A stretch of DNA of 64,000 bases from Polyodon spathula (lineage: Eukaryota; Chordata; Actinopteri; Acipenseriformes; Polyodontidae): the NCBI RefSeq assembly GCF_017654505.1, contig NC_054545.1, positions 14,675,547 to 14,739,546 on the forward strand, read 5' to 3'. The position numbers and the translations under genes were made by a program. Shown piece by piece: positions 1 to 16,741 of this stretch. The notes beneath the pieces were generated by a model. The model was not told the origin of the DNA. It did no database searches and saw only the letters and a program-made list of their open reading frames with translations. Numbering within the stretch: the stretch's first letter is position 1; each line of letters begins with the position of its first letter.

Positions 1-2151
1 GTCATGATAGGCAAGACAACAGATCTCACAGACCTTGATAAACAGCTAAAAGTAAGCATGTCGTTGGCAGGTTCTTCTGTATCTAAGACTGCGCAAATGT
101 ATTGATGTTTCACAAGGAGCACTAAAGAACTGTACGGCTGTTATGGAGAACAGACTGCTGCAGATTTTTTCTACCAACTTGTGCTGAAGGAAAAAAAAGA
201 GGTAGTATCTTCAGAAAAAATGTAAATGCTTTACCAACTTAAATTGGTGCCATGGTGACCCTACACCCAATTGGCAATGTGACAGCAGTTTTTGTTTTTT
301 TCGTCCAGTTTCTGCTTGAGTGTATATACAATGAATATTTAATATAGTTTCATTTGTAGTCACTCTTAACAAGTGTACTGTTGAAATACAAATGCTCTGT
401 GACACACAGAGAATAAACAATAGAGAATAAGCATTTATTTAAATTCTATCCAATGCATATGCCTTATGATTCATTGAATTGAAACAACTTAGTCCATAAA
501 CGTTCCTTAATTGCGAGTCACTACTTTAGTGACTCTCCCTTGGTCACTGTGTATTGGCATGCCCAGTTCATGATGCCATATCTAATTAGAATTTGTAAGC
601 TAGCAATTTTGTAACACGTCGACTAGTTGATGAAATTGTATATAATTTATTTAAACGCAAGTACCGTTTTTTTTTTTTTTTAAATATCTAGAAAAAAACG
701 ACTCTGCCGATATGATTATTACTTTGCTTAGATTAGTGACTGGCATCGCATCTTCCACAAGAAGACAAAAGCATGTTACTGCAGGTGATGCTGTCTTGGC
801 TTGTGAATTCTGACACTCCCTGAATAAAAAGATTTTGTTGTTAGATGTGTTACGTAAACAACAACTCCTCTTGTTATAAGTTAATGCTTTGTGTGCAGTG
901 TCTCTTATTGTGTAACACGAGACACCCTACACACAAACTATTTTACTTCTTATAAATAGCAACAACAAAAAAAAACAAGATACTGCTATGAAACTTCAGA
1001 ATTTTGCCATATGTTCTATGCAGGGGGGTGACATCTGTACACAAGATAAGATGTACTGGAATTTTGACAGTCCTTCCCAGTGATTGGTTGATGTGTCATA
1101 CGTGATTTGTAATGCTGTGAATAAAGGTTGTTTGGGAGAGAAAAAAAAATGTCCATCAATCTCAGCTTGGACGCATGTTTACTGTGGCAATCATGGAAGT
1201 ACAGCTTTAATTAAAAACATCTGCTTTTTGGGGAGGGTCTTTGTTTTGGACACCAGACATGATTTATGGATAAATGTGTGTGAAAATAGAAATTCCTTTA
1301 AAAGTTGAGTGTAACTTGGGGCCCCCAATTCGGTAGCTCTTTGCCAGTTGACTGATCAATTTCTCTGGGAGGGGGGTTTGCAATTAGTCGCTTCTGTACT
1401 TCTAAAGAAATCCAGCTGCTCTGCTTTATAAACCCCTTTGGAGATGAATTTAATTCCCACCCCACCCCCCTGTTCCTTCACGCTGCCAGCCAGAGTAGAC
1501 AACTGTAAACTAATACACCCCAGCTCTGTCCTCCAGCTCCTATTGTAATTGCAGTGGCATAGCCGCCCCATTGTTGGTAAGGACTCACAAGCACTTACTT
1601 AATGCACAGACAGCGCTACGTGGCAGCACACTGGTCCGCCTGTCATAGAACAATGAGGACGCTGTCTCCCAGATCTTTGATAACCCTCCCCCCGAGCATC
1701 ATCCAGAGAGCTTGTTTGTAAACAAGGGTTGAGAGCCAGGCTAGCTGGTGTCAATCAAAATGTGAACTAAGACTTTTAATTTTCTTTTTTTTTTTTTAAT
1801 GTAAAACAAAAGGGTTGTAGTATTAATAGCCATTGCTTGCGTATCATAAGAAATGCAGGTATAATGCCTGACACAGCAGTCATTATTTGTTAGAAAACAG
1901 GCCAAGGCAAAAATGAAGTTAAGACAAGGCTGGTTATCTACAGTTGGTGAATGCTGTGGAGGATATCGGTCCTATTATAAACCAAATGGTTTTTGTGTTG
2001 GAAGGATTTTTAAAAAAATGTGTTTTTAGGGTATGTTTTTTGGTAGAGGATGCTGTATGTAGTTGTTGAAAGCAAGTTTCAAGATTTGAAAGACCTGTTA
2101 GCTTTTTGAGCTTTATACTCTGAATCTAATTATCTCTGCTTTTTTTATTTT

Positions 2152-2207
<56 letters not shown>

Positions 2208-2869
2208 TGTTTATTGGTATTTTTTATAATAAAATCATGTCAGGAATATGATGTACATAACAAGTCATATGAGGGGCAGCTCATTTACATACATGTAGTG
2301 TTAGATTCTAGGGATATTTATATATAACCAGTCATTTCAAAATACTTCACCATGATACTAACAAATCAACTGATTATGTAATGACAGCTAAGATACACAA
2401 TTTTCATGAAACTATTTGTTGCGTTTTCTTATTCTATTCTATACACAATGCTGATGTAAGTCATGGTCATCCACTTTGTCACCATAGTGATAGCTCTAAT
2501 TTTGAATTTACAGTTGTGGCAGGGGATGTATGTTACTGACAAAAGACAATGTTCACTTAGCTTTGGGAGAGCAGTTTATTAACTCAGTCATTTCATATGT
2601 ATTTCCCTATCTATCTTAAAATAACAGTGCCACATTGTTAACTTGGTGATTTGTAATGAGACAGTGGTATATACCCTTGACACCTGACCTGTCAGACACT
2701 GCTGGTATATATATGCTTCTTTTCAAAAAGCAAGCAAAAAAAAAAAAAAAAAAAAAAGATTATCCAAATATAAGTGATAATAGCATAACAAGATATAATT
2801 AAAAAAATCTGAAGCACGCTAAAGACAATAAATTAAGAACATTGACTTTGAAGCCTTGATTATCAATCT
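1..2869. other. no gene recognised; possible 3' UTR or intergenic DNA
   Basis: No coding exon was recognised on either strand. By synteny AKT1 would be expected on the plus strand at or left of here. AATAAA at about 820 could belong to such a 3' UTR, but nothing proves it. A less AT-rich tract at about 1430-1760 may be a conserved non-coding element. Confidence 0.5.
2153..2207. repeat. (ATT)n microsatellite
   Basis: About 18 TTA repeats. Confidence 0.97.
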
Positions 2870-2871
2870 TA

Positions 2872-4359
2872 CAGTGGCTCTCAAAAGTATTCACCCCCTT
2901 GGACTTTTCCACATTTTATTGTGTTACAACATGGAATCAAAATGGATTTAATTAGGAGTTTTTGCCACTGATCAACACAAAAAAAGTCCATAATGTGAAA
3001 GTGAAAAATAAAATCTACAAATTGTTCTGAATTAATTACAAATATAAAACAGAAAATAATTGATTGCATAAGTATTCACCCCCTTGAGTCAATATTTGGT
3101 AGAGGCACCTTTGGCAGCAATTACAGCCATGAGTCTATTTGGATAAGTCTCTACCAGCTTTGCACATCTGGACACTGCAATTTTTGCCCATTCTTCTTTG
3201 CAAAATTGCTAAAGCTTCATCAAGTTGGATGGGGACCTTTGGTGAACAGCAATTTTCAGCTCTTTCCACATATTCTCAATTGGATTGAGGTCCAGGCTTT
3301 GACTGGGCTGCTCCAGGACATTGACCTTTTTGTTTTTAAGCCACTCCAGTGTGGCTTTGGCTGTAGGTTTTGGTTCATTGTCCTGCTGGAAGATGAATCT
3401 TCTCCCAAGACACAGGTCTCTAGCAGATTTCAGAAAGTTTTCCACCAGGATTTCTCTGTACTTTGGTGCATCCATTTTGCCCTCTATCTTCACAAGCTTT
3501 CCAGGTCCTGATGCAGAGAAGCATCCCCATAGCATGATGCTGCCACCACCATGATTCACAGTAGGGATGGTGTTCTCAGGATGATGTACGGTGTTAGGCT
3601 TGCGCCAAACATAACGCTTAGCGTTGAGGCCAAAAAGCTCTATTTTGGTCTCATTAGACCATAGAATCTTCTTCCACTTGGCCTCAGAGTCTCCCACATG
3701 CCTTCTGGCAAACTCTAGCTGAGATTTGATTTCTTTTTTTCAACAATGACTTTCTTTTTGCCACTCTCCCATAAAGATCAGTTTTGTGAAGATAGTCAGT
3801 TTTTGTGGACGTCCTGTTCTAGTCAGATTCACAGTTGTGCCATATTCTCTCCATTTCTTAATAATGGACTTTACTGTGCTTCAGGGGATAATCAGTGCCT
3901 TGGAAATGTTCTTATATCCTACCCCTGATTGGTGCTTTTGAAGAACCTTATTCCGGATTTGCTTTCAATGTTCCTTCGTCTTCATGATTAGTTTTTGTTA
4001 AGAAACATACTAACCAACTGTGGGACCTCCCAGAGACATGTGTATTTAACCTGAAATCATGTGAAACACCTTAATTCCACACAGGTGGACTCCATTCAAC
4101 TAATTATGTGACATCTAAAGACAATTGATTGCACTAGAGCTTATTTAGTCATGTCATGGGTGAATACTTATGCAATCAATTATTTTCTGTTTTATATTTG
4201 TAATTAATTTAGAACAATTTGTAGATTTTATTTTTCACTTTGACTCTTTTTGTGTTGATCAGTGGCAAAAACTCCTAATTAAATCCATTTTGAGTCCATG
4301 TTGTAACACAATAAAATGTGGAAAAGTCCAAGGGGGGTCAGTACTTTTGAGAGCCATTG
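2872..4359 (-). mobile_element. degenerate Tc1/mariner element with complete ends
   Basis: Flanked by TA on both sides (2870-2871, 4360-4361). Inverted repeats of about 210 bp start CAGTGGCTCTCAAAAGTA and CAATGGCTCTCAAAAGTA; a GTATTCACCCCCTTG motif at each outer end and near the inner end gives the IR/DR arrangement known from fish Tc1 elements. Length 1,488 bp. The transposase is broken by stops and frame changes in the DNA-binding part and near the C-terminus. Confidence 0.92.
3209..3697 (-). pseudogene. Tc1/mariner transposase remnant (catalytic domain)
   Basis: An open segment of 162 codons matches the DDE domain: [45 protein letters not shown] and [13 protein letters not shown]. The first catalytic residue, usually Asp in WSDET, is Asn; the second Asp and the Glu are present. 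Upstream DNA-binding sequence (about 3700-3990) has in-frame stops, and downstream sequence is frame-shifted, so it is inactive. Confidence 0.9.
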
Positions 4360-4819
4360 TATTAAATATTAAAATCAGGTGAATTTCCTAATAATTCTCA
4401 ACTAAAAAATACTTGTCCAGTGCATCTTTTAAACTAAATAAAGCTTGGCAAGAGACAAGCCGTGCCTTCAATAACTCCTCGCCATCATCTCACTTCTGCC
4501 CTCCGCATGTACTGTAAACACTGTACTGTACACACTTGTACCTGTCTATGCACTTCATGTGACCTTCACCCCCTTCACCATGGGCTAATTCTCTTCCCTA
4601 AAGGAGGGGGTGGGGGTGGGGCTGCAACCATTCCACCCTCCAATCCTCTATCCAGTCAAGCTGTACTTCCATCAACATCTCAGTAGTGAAGAGGGTAGGC
4701 CAAGTCTCTTAAGGGAAAGAGAAGCAAGGCCAAGAAGGCATTCTGTAAGTTTTTTTGTCTTATCTGGCACAATTATGCGGAAAGACCACCTTGGGTTAGG
4801 TGTAAAATATCTGAGATAA

Positions 4820-5035
4820 CTTGGGAGGGGCGAAGACGAACACACGCTGTCCTCCGAAGGGTGTGCTGTTAACCGCCCTCTTCTTTATACACTGCAGACT
4901 CACCATGGGAGCTCCTGTCCTCGGTCGGCAAAGGAATAGCCTGGACTAGAACCGGTGACGTCCAGACTATAGGATGCATCCTGCACTCTACGCGAGTGCT
5001 TTTGCTGAATACACCCATATCTGAGATATTTTGAC
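4820..5035 (-). repeat. second tRNA-like SINE type
   Basis: On the minus strand it has a B-box-like CGGTTCTAGTCC after GAGTGCAGGATGCATCC, then AGGACAGGAGCTCCCATGG and GTGTGTTCGTCTTCGCCCCT. It resembles a tRNA-derived SINE head and body; the assignment rests on the B box and layout only. Confidence 0.55.
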
Positions 5036-5379
5036 CAATACATTCATCTTGTTTAGTTCCACTTTGTATCATTTTATTTCTAGTCACCACATCCTGGTGA
5101 CTTTTTAATATACAGAAGTTTCACAAATCAATGTGGTTTCTTAGTCTTAATTTCCAAGTACATCTGGTACACCAGAGTGTAACCCTTAACCTGTCCCCCT
5201 GCTTGTAGTGGATTTTCACTAGGGTCAGAGTATTGCAGCAGGGATTGGTTAGTTGTTAAACTCTTGGTGGTTAGACATGATTTTGAGAGCTCTAAGGGGA
5301 TGTAACAGGGGTGCTTTAAACTGTTTTAAAAATTCAGCAGGATGTGATGACTAAAACATGGAAGTCACCGCAAGTTCTG

Positions 5380-5640
5380 AAGTCAGAAATCTCGGTGTTA
5401 TCTTTGATCCTTGTCTCACCATTAAAGCGCATGTTTGTAACTAAGGTATCTTTTTTTCACCTACATAACATAGCCCGTTTAAGAACTTGGCTGCTCAAAT
5501 TCTAACTGGATCTAAATTCCTTTGAACATATAACACCTGCGTTGGCATCCTTGCCTTGGCTGCCTCTTAAGTCCAGGATTGATTTTAAAATATTACTGCT
5601 GACATATAAGGCCTGGAACGGTTTGGTGTGTCAAGTCTGA
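5380..5640 (+). mobile_element. LINE reverse-transcriptase 3' fragment
   Basis: Broken frames read VRNLGVIFDPCLTIKAHV and, further on, TPALASLPWLPLKSRIDFKI and LLLTYKAWNGL. The second matches the conserved C-terminal end of reverse transcriptases of fish L2/Rex-type non-LTR elements. It is 5' truncated, internally deleted and inactive. Confidence 0.75.
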
Positions 5641-5927
5641 TATGTCATATACCAATAAGGAGAAAAATCAATTGTCTCTTTTCCAATAGCTCAACACCCA
5701 CAGTACAGAAATGTTCATTAATGATCAACAAAATGAAAATATGTTATAAAAAAAGAGATGTAAAGCTGGTACGTTTGTATCTCAGAGAAACTGGAGAGGA
5801 ACAGGAAATAAAAACAAGTTAAAGGCAATCATCCAAATAAAGTTGAAGCACTAGCGGATAACGACATGTTCAGCACTGAAACAAACAAACAACTGTACTG
5901 CTGCACTTCGTCTTCTTTAGTATTAGC

Positions 5928-5933
<6 letters not shown>

Positions 5934-5989
<56 letters not shown>
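5934..5989. repeat. (TA)n microsatellite
   Basis: About 28 TA repeats. Confidence 0.97.
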
Positions 5990-10639
<4,650 letters not shown>

Positions 10640-10682
10640 TTAGGCAGCACAGTCACAGCATAGCACTCTGCCATAGTGGTCA
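10640..10682 (-). pseudogene. SIVA1: SIVA1 exon 4
   Basis: After acceptor TTGTTACAG it encodes (S)DHYGRVLCCDCAA and TAA, matching human SDMYEKVLCTSCAMFET, with a shorter end. Confidence 0.75.
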
Positions 10683-12219
10683 CTGTAACAAAGAAAAATA
10701 AACTCTTGATTAAAATTAATCATTTCACAATGCAAATGCTGGCTAAAGTCATTGATCACCAATGATCCATTACCACATGGTCATGGGACTACTACAAAAC
10801 TACATTCCTATACCAAATAAATTGCCTTTAGCACTTGATACAGTAACTGGCAATTAGGGGTGTAACTATTGGATTGTTTATTGCATAGTGACGCATTCTT
10901 TAAATCAAAACAGCCTCTATCATAGCAGAGGTATGTATGGTTTGTATCACTGTACAAGACCAAAAGCACACTATAACCAAAGCTTTAAGTTTCCAGGTTT
11001 TATTTTTGATCACATAATGTCCCTTTAAACTTGGAGCCAATTATGTTTCCTAATTAAACTCGGAGAAACCTGTTAATTATAAAAGTCACTTATTTTTACC
11101 TTCATATCATGACTAAGCCCGATTCGGTTACGCTTAATTTTGTATTTCAAACAAGACGTGACAAGTCACTTTAATTGCTCATCGCCGATACAAATTGCAC
11201 TTCACTCTTGCAGTTGCCTAGTTTATTGCGGTGCTTTTGTTAATTTCCACTAGTTTAACAGAGTTGTCCGACAGATTTCCATTCAGCATAATACCCAGCA
11301 TGGAGTATACACCGATAGCACGGCCATCATTTAAGATCTCCTGGATATGTAGCAAAGAATTCTTAAACCCACTCTTTAAATTAGTAATTCTCCCTTTACT
11401 TTGGTGCACAGACAGCTTAACTACTAATCATACTTTAAAAGGGAGGTAGATTTTGGGAAAATAAAAACCAGCAAGATTCCAGCCCTAAATATAAAACTCC
11501 TTGTAGTTCACCAAGTGATCCTTGAATGAAGTGAGTTTTATGGTTGGTATGAGCACTCAGACTCATTTATGAGTTAAAATAATCTGTCATTAAGTGATCA
11601 TTTGATATTGCGCATCATAAAAAAAAAATGAAATTAAAAAAAAGTAGCCAATCACATGTATTGGACACATCACAACCTGCATATTGCAATACATTAGTGT
11701 ATTGATCCACCCCCAATGACAATGGCTCATTTGTCTCAATAGATTTAACCAAAACTATTAGGTTAAACTGAACACTTTAAAGCTGCATCTGACAGACCAT
11801 CTCAGTCAATCGAGACACAAGAATGATTACTCTAGCAGGGGTGTCCAATGATGGTCCCGTAGGGGCGTCCATTGCATTTAACAGGCAAAATTAGATAACC
11901 GACTACATTTGGAGTTTAGATGGAGGTTAAATTAAACAATTTGGACCAGGGTTGGAACAAAGACCAGGACTAGAAGTCCTTCGAGTCAACATAGTTTTGA
12001 TAGGGTTTTCATTAACGCAGCCTTAGGAGCCACACAATGTTCCAGAATTCTAATTTCACTTAAGACTCTACTCAGTCCAGCAGTTAATACCCACTGAATC
12101 AAATATTAGTAACACCAATTAAGGGAAATTAGCTATGGAAAACATTTTACATGTAGAACATGAAAACTATATTGAAGACAATTCAAAGTTGCAATATAAA
12201 ATCTAAAGCAGCACTGTAC

Positions 12220-12374
12220 ATACTCTGTCACTGTGCACATAGAGCAGCACACACTGGTACAGCTGCTGCATGTTCTAGCGCAGGCCCTGCAAGGGAAGCG
12301 CTCACACTATGCACACAACTCCTTCACACTGGCAGGCTTCAAACACACAGAGCAGGCAGGAACCCCAGAGGCAA
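12220..12374 (-). pseudogene. SIVA1: SIVA1 exon 3 with in-frame stop
   Basis: Cys-rich zinc-binding core. Starts VASGVPACSVCLKPASVKEL then CA, TAG (12307-12309), CERFPCRACARTCSSC. A CAG to TAG transition would explain the stop. Acceptor CAAACAG. The apparent donor TAT/GTACAG does not give the phase exon 4 needs. Confidence 0.85.
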
Positions 12375-12725
12375 CTGTTTGAAAAAGGAACACATTTGAA
12401 CAAGTTGCAAAAAAAAAAATGTATTAAAAAAGTGTGGAGGCCCCTACCCCTGAGATTCATTGAGCATATGTTTCACATTTAGACTTTTAAAATGGTTTAC
12501 TCTCCAGTGTCTCCATGGTAAACTCTGAATGTAGCAGTCTCACGACACTCAATTTCTTGTGCTGCATCAATAAAGTGGGAAAGCAAAGCTTATTAAAACA
12601 CACCCCTATTATTTAAGTTGACAAACTGCTTGTGGACTAGTCGCTACTTCATAAGTTATACATACATTCAAAAATACTCTAACCAGAAACATATTCAAGT
12701 TGACACAAGTTTAAGTAAATTATAC

Positions 12726-12911
12726 CAGCGTTGGGGGAGACAGTGTTTCTTTTCAGCGTCCCGTCCTGTCCTATCAAAGTCTGGCCCCGTATAAGAGCTG
12801 CAGCCGGGCTGGAAGACTGAACTCCAGGACGGCTTCTACTGTTATCATCTGCCTTCCAGATTGTCCCCGTAATTGCTTTTGTTTCATTGAACAGCAAGTT
12901 CTTCCTTTTCT
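12726..12911 (-). pseudogene. SIVA1: SIVA1 exon 2
   Basis: Encodes EKRKNLLFNETKAITGTIWK and RGQTLIGQDGTLKRNTVSPN. Acceptor TATCTTCAG, donor GCTG/GTATAA. Open throughout and in phase with exon 3. Confidence 0.85.
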
Positions 12912-13073
12912 CTGAAGATAGACACACGACTGTTACGTTTGCTTTGCCAGAGAACTTGCACAACAATAGAACGTATTAACAGGGTCCAAGTTTTAAGATA
13001 ATTAAAAAACAAATTAATCAGAAATAAAGGCTAAAACGGATATGTATATTAACGCAAACATTAATGCCATCAT

Positions 13074-13139
13074 AACACGAATGTGCATTTTGTACTGCGG
13101 GGTAAGCGTTTCACTGAAAGGATATGTTCTTTTGGGCAT
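13074..13139 (-). pseudogene. SIVA1: SIVA1 exon 1 remnant
   Basis: MPKRTYPFSETLTPQYKMHI aligns with the human start MPKRSCPFADVAPLQLKVRV. The following frame stays open but is unrelated, and no good donor in the phase needed by exon 2 was found. Confidence 0.75.
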
Positions 13140-13324
13140 TGTGTTTCCAGTAAAATAAATAAAACAAAAGATAAAGTAAAAGTTTAAAACATAGCCATGA
13201 AGCAGAGCCCAAAATAATAGGCTTGGAACTTCGCGGGAAAACAACGACCTTTACCCCCCCCACACAATTGCTACAGTTACAATTTTAATGGTAACTTAAA
13301 TATAGCCCCTTTTCTCATATTTAG

Positions 13325-13381
13325 TACTGTTACTGCGCTGCATCTTTGTATTATATGCCAGATTTAGGGTGTATATAGCAG

Positions 13382-13454
<73 letters not shown>

Positions 13455-16045
13455 AACCACTGAAAACACATTTACAGATTTAAGAACAATCTATGCCCAA
13501 GGTGTTCGTAATTCCGAGGTTCTGCTAATATGATATAGAACCCTCGCATTAACTAAATTCACAACATCTATTTGTGTGCAGCGTGGCCGGCAATATTTAA
13601 GGATTGGATCTGTTATATATGTTTTTAATGGTTGGCTAAAACGCATATTCGTAGGGATTTATTTATTTTAATTAGCGTTGCAATTTCAGTGAAATGCTAC
13701 AAATTACCCATTCAAATATGTATATTTATAGAAAGGGGAACTCACTCAGTAAGACATTTAGTGCAATTTGATAAACCGCAAATGAGAAACGCGTTTTATA
13801 TTTACTCCCTATATGCTGTTTTCTTCTGGCTCCCATACAGTCAGGTTGCTATCATGTTGTCAAACAGTATCTTTAAAGGAATACCTGTTGTAACAACATC
13901 TATGTAAATGTAAGATCTCTAAACACAGTGATCTGACAGTAAAACACTGTTTTGGAAAACGAATAGCTTTGGTTGAGCAGTCCAAATGATGGGCGGAGGA
14001 AGCAGCGCCGCAGGCTGAACCCACATTTGCATACCCATAATGCACTTAGGTAGAATCTAATTTCCTATTATGAAATGCATGCTTTTAAAATCTCATATCT
14101 TAATCTAAAGGTCGACATATTGTTGTCGTATAATGTGTTTGTTATTTATTTCGAGACATGGAAATGTAAAATGCTAATTTAAAAATAAGTAACCGTCACT
14201 TGCTAGGATAACAATATGACTGGGTTGCCTCGTGAACGGCGGTGTTTGTATACTCTGGTTTCTCTTCAAATCGTATAAATCTTTCGCCTTTTACTAAAGA
14301 TTTCCGTGGAGAGGAACATTTATGAGTTTCAACTAATTTTTTGATGCCCTGCTTTGGCGGGGCTTTCTTGTGTTGTATAAAAATAGAGTACGTTCTAATA
14401 GATAAGTGTTAGTGCGCCATTATACAACTAATAAACGCCTTTGAAACAGACGGTGTTGTATGGAATGTACTAGTGTACATATAACCTGTGAAGCAAACTC
14501 AAACCGTTTTGTTGTTGCACGTAGCGGTGCATCGCACTACACACACTACTCCATATATTGTATTTAATAATGAAATTATTTAAGGTTTTATTTGTTATTC
14601 GCATGTGTGGTTGATATGTAAAATAAATATTCCAAGCAATTTTGATAAAAACAGCCGAACTCTATCTTTAGAAAACGCACTGAAATGTTCCTTTACACTG
14701 AAACGGTTGTTTAAGTTATTAACCGAGAAAAAATGCATTGGTGCAATTTGTCCACTTTACTAAATGCCTTCTCTCTGGAGATAGGGGGCGCTTTACTCTC
14801 AATATTGCATTGTACAGATCTACCAAGCGAGGTCACTAAAGAGCACGAAGCGCTGCTTTTGCTTCGACTCAGTGAAACTTTTTGCGAACTAAATGATCCA
14901 AGGCTTCACTTCTCCCAACGCTAGTTTTAGCTACATTAATACTTTTCATACAACACTCAAAATCGCTTACGTTAACTGTTGAACCCCTTGTATCAAACAC
15001 TATGGAACACAGACACGTATTAACCTCTTCTATTTTTATACAACACAAGGAAGCCCCGCCAAAGCAGGGCATCAAAAAATTAGTTGAAACTCATAAATGT
15101 TCCTCTCCACGGAAATCTTTAGTAAAAGGCGAAAGATTTATACGATTTGAAGAGAAACCAGAGTATACAAACACCGCCGTTCACGAGGCAACCCAGTCAT
15201 ATTGTTATCCTAGCAAGTGACGGTTACTTATTTTTAAATTAGCATTTTACATTTCCATGTCTCGAAATAAATAACAAACACATTATACGACAACAATATG
15301 TCGACCTTTAGATTAAGATATGAGATTTTAAAAGCATGCATTTCATAATAGGAAATTAGATTCTACCTAAGTGCATTATGGGTATGCAAATGTGGGTTCA
15401 GCCTGCGGCGCTGCTTCCTCCGCCCATCATTTGGACTGCTCAACCAAAGCTATTCGTTTTCCAAAACAGTGTTTTACTGTCAGATCACTGTGTTTAGAGA
15501 TCTTACATTTACATAGATGTTGTTACAACAGGTATTCCTTTAAAGATACTGTTTGACAACATGATAGCAACCTGACAGTATGGGAGCCAGAAGAAAACAG
15601 CATATAGGGAGTAAATATAAAACGCGTTTCTCATTTGCGGTTTATCAAATTGCACTAAATGTCTTACTGAGTGAGTTCCCCTTTCTATAAATATACATAT
15701 TTGAATGGGTAATTTGTAGCATTTCACTGAAATTGCAACGCTAATTAAAATAAATAAATCCCTACGAATATGCGTTTTAGCCAACCATTAAAAACATATA
15801 TAACAGATCCAATCCTTAAATATTGCCGGCCACGCTGCACACAAATAGATGTTGTGAATTTAGTTAATGCGAGGGTTCTATATCATATTAGCAGAACCTC
15901 GGAATTACGAACACCTTGGGCATAGATTGTTCTTAAATCTGTAAATGTGTTTTCAGTGGTTTAAATATATATGTGTACGCCTGCTATCTACACCCTAAAC
16001 CTGGCATATAATAAAAAGATACAGCGCAGTAATGCAACAGTCGCG
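13325..16045. repeat. large inverted repeat, about 1.05-kb arms
   Basis: The left arm (about 13325-14387) is repeated as its reverse complement at about 15029-16045, around a unique spacer of about 640 bp. From the inner ends to about 15960 only scattered single-base differences are seen (for example ACAG/ACTG near 13840 and 15578, TTT/TTC near 14364). The outer 100 bp diverges a little more. The left arm carries a long (CA)n(TA)n tract; the right arm has only a short ATATAT tract in its place. No flanking target-site duplication or transposase was seen. Confidence 0.93.
13383..13454. repeat. (CA)n(TA)n microsatellite in left palindrome arm
   Basis: About 72 bp. The matching place in the right arm (about 15963-15975) has only a few TA/TG units. 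Confidence 0.96.
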
Positions 16046-16224
16046 TTGCTATGGTTCTAAAGTATTGTAACTAAGGTTCTACTGTACATGCGTTCAGTTC
16101 CATGTGGTATTAAGCATGCTGTTACCTGCAACTAAAATTGAGCAGTAGGTAATTTGCTCCTGTTTACGTATTTGTTACTTCTCACAAGTAGCTCATTCTG
16201 TTATTACAGAACAAAAATAAGCCC

Positions 16225-16257
<33 letters not shown>

Positions 16258-16271
16258 TAATAATAATAATA
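16225..16271. repeat. (AAT)n microsatellite
   Basis: About 15 AAT units with one interruption. Confidence 0.95.
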
Positions 16272-16686
16272 GCACAAACGTTTGTTTGAACGGCACAAAC
16301 CGGCACAAATGAATGTTTACTATATGACTATACGTTTATGCTGTTTGCGCGACAAACGCGGATTCCCTCCACTGAATAAACATTGCGCTTATTGGTAACG
16401 CAGTACTGGCACTACACGCTGTGACACCGTATCTAGATTTCAATGTTCAATTAAAACAAAAAAATGCGATTGGGTAACTATACGACTTGTGTCATGTCAT
16501 TTGTGTACATAAGTGTACAAAAAAGTTTAATATAAAATAGACACTAACATTAATTGATAACTCCAGCATCGTAGTCCATAACGATAAACCTCTATTATTT
16601 AGTCGTAATCAATCAGCAAGCATGTTTCTAATCTCCCAATACAGTCATTTTGTTCCAATGTTGTTTTTTAAATAGCTTTAGAATGA

Positions 16687-16740
<54 letters not shown>
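16687..16740. repeat. (ATT)n microsatellite
   Basis: About 18 ATT units. Confidence 0.96.

Positions 16741-16741
<1 letters not shown>

Larger units (their letters stand above)
10640..13139 (-). pseudogene. SIVA1: SIVA1-like gene, probably a pseudogene
   Basis: SIVA1 is a small zinc-binding pro-apoptotic adaptor (CD27 and XIAP partner). Four pieces match in order. Exon 1 has MPKRTYPFSETLTPQYKMHI. Exon 2 (12726-12911) has EKRKNLLFNETKAITGTIWK and RGQTLIGQDGTLKR. Exon 3 (12220-12374) has the Cys-rich core ASGVPACSVCLKP..CERFPCRACARTCSSC. Exon 4 (10640-10682) has DHYGRVLCCDCAA and TAA. Three faults appear. Exon 3 has an in-frame TAG at 12307-12309, at the Gln of the family's C-x-Q-C-E-R motif. 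Exon 1 loses similarity after about residue 22, so the usual segment ending EVF is not found. The only GT seen at the exon 3 end leaves a phase that does not fit exon 4. Position downstream of ADSS1 matches human synteny. Confidence 0.8.

Noticed and set aside
3206..3554. Plus-strand open frames inside the transposon
   Set aside because: They are antisense shadows of the transposase remnant.
13632..15784. Identical 91- and 61-codon open frames on opposite strands (13632-13907/15509-15784 and 13860-14045/15371-15556)
   Set aside because: They are the same AT-rich sequence copied by the inverted repeat, with no domain, splice context or codon bias.
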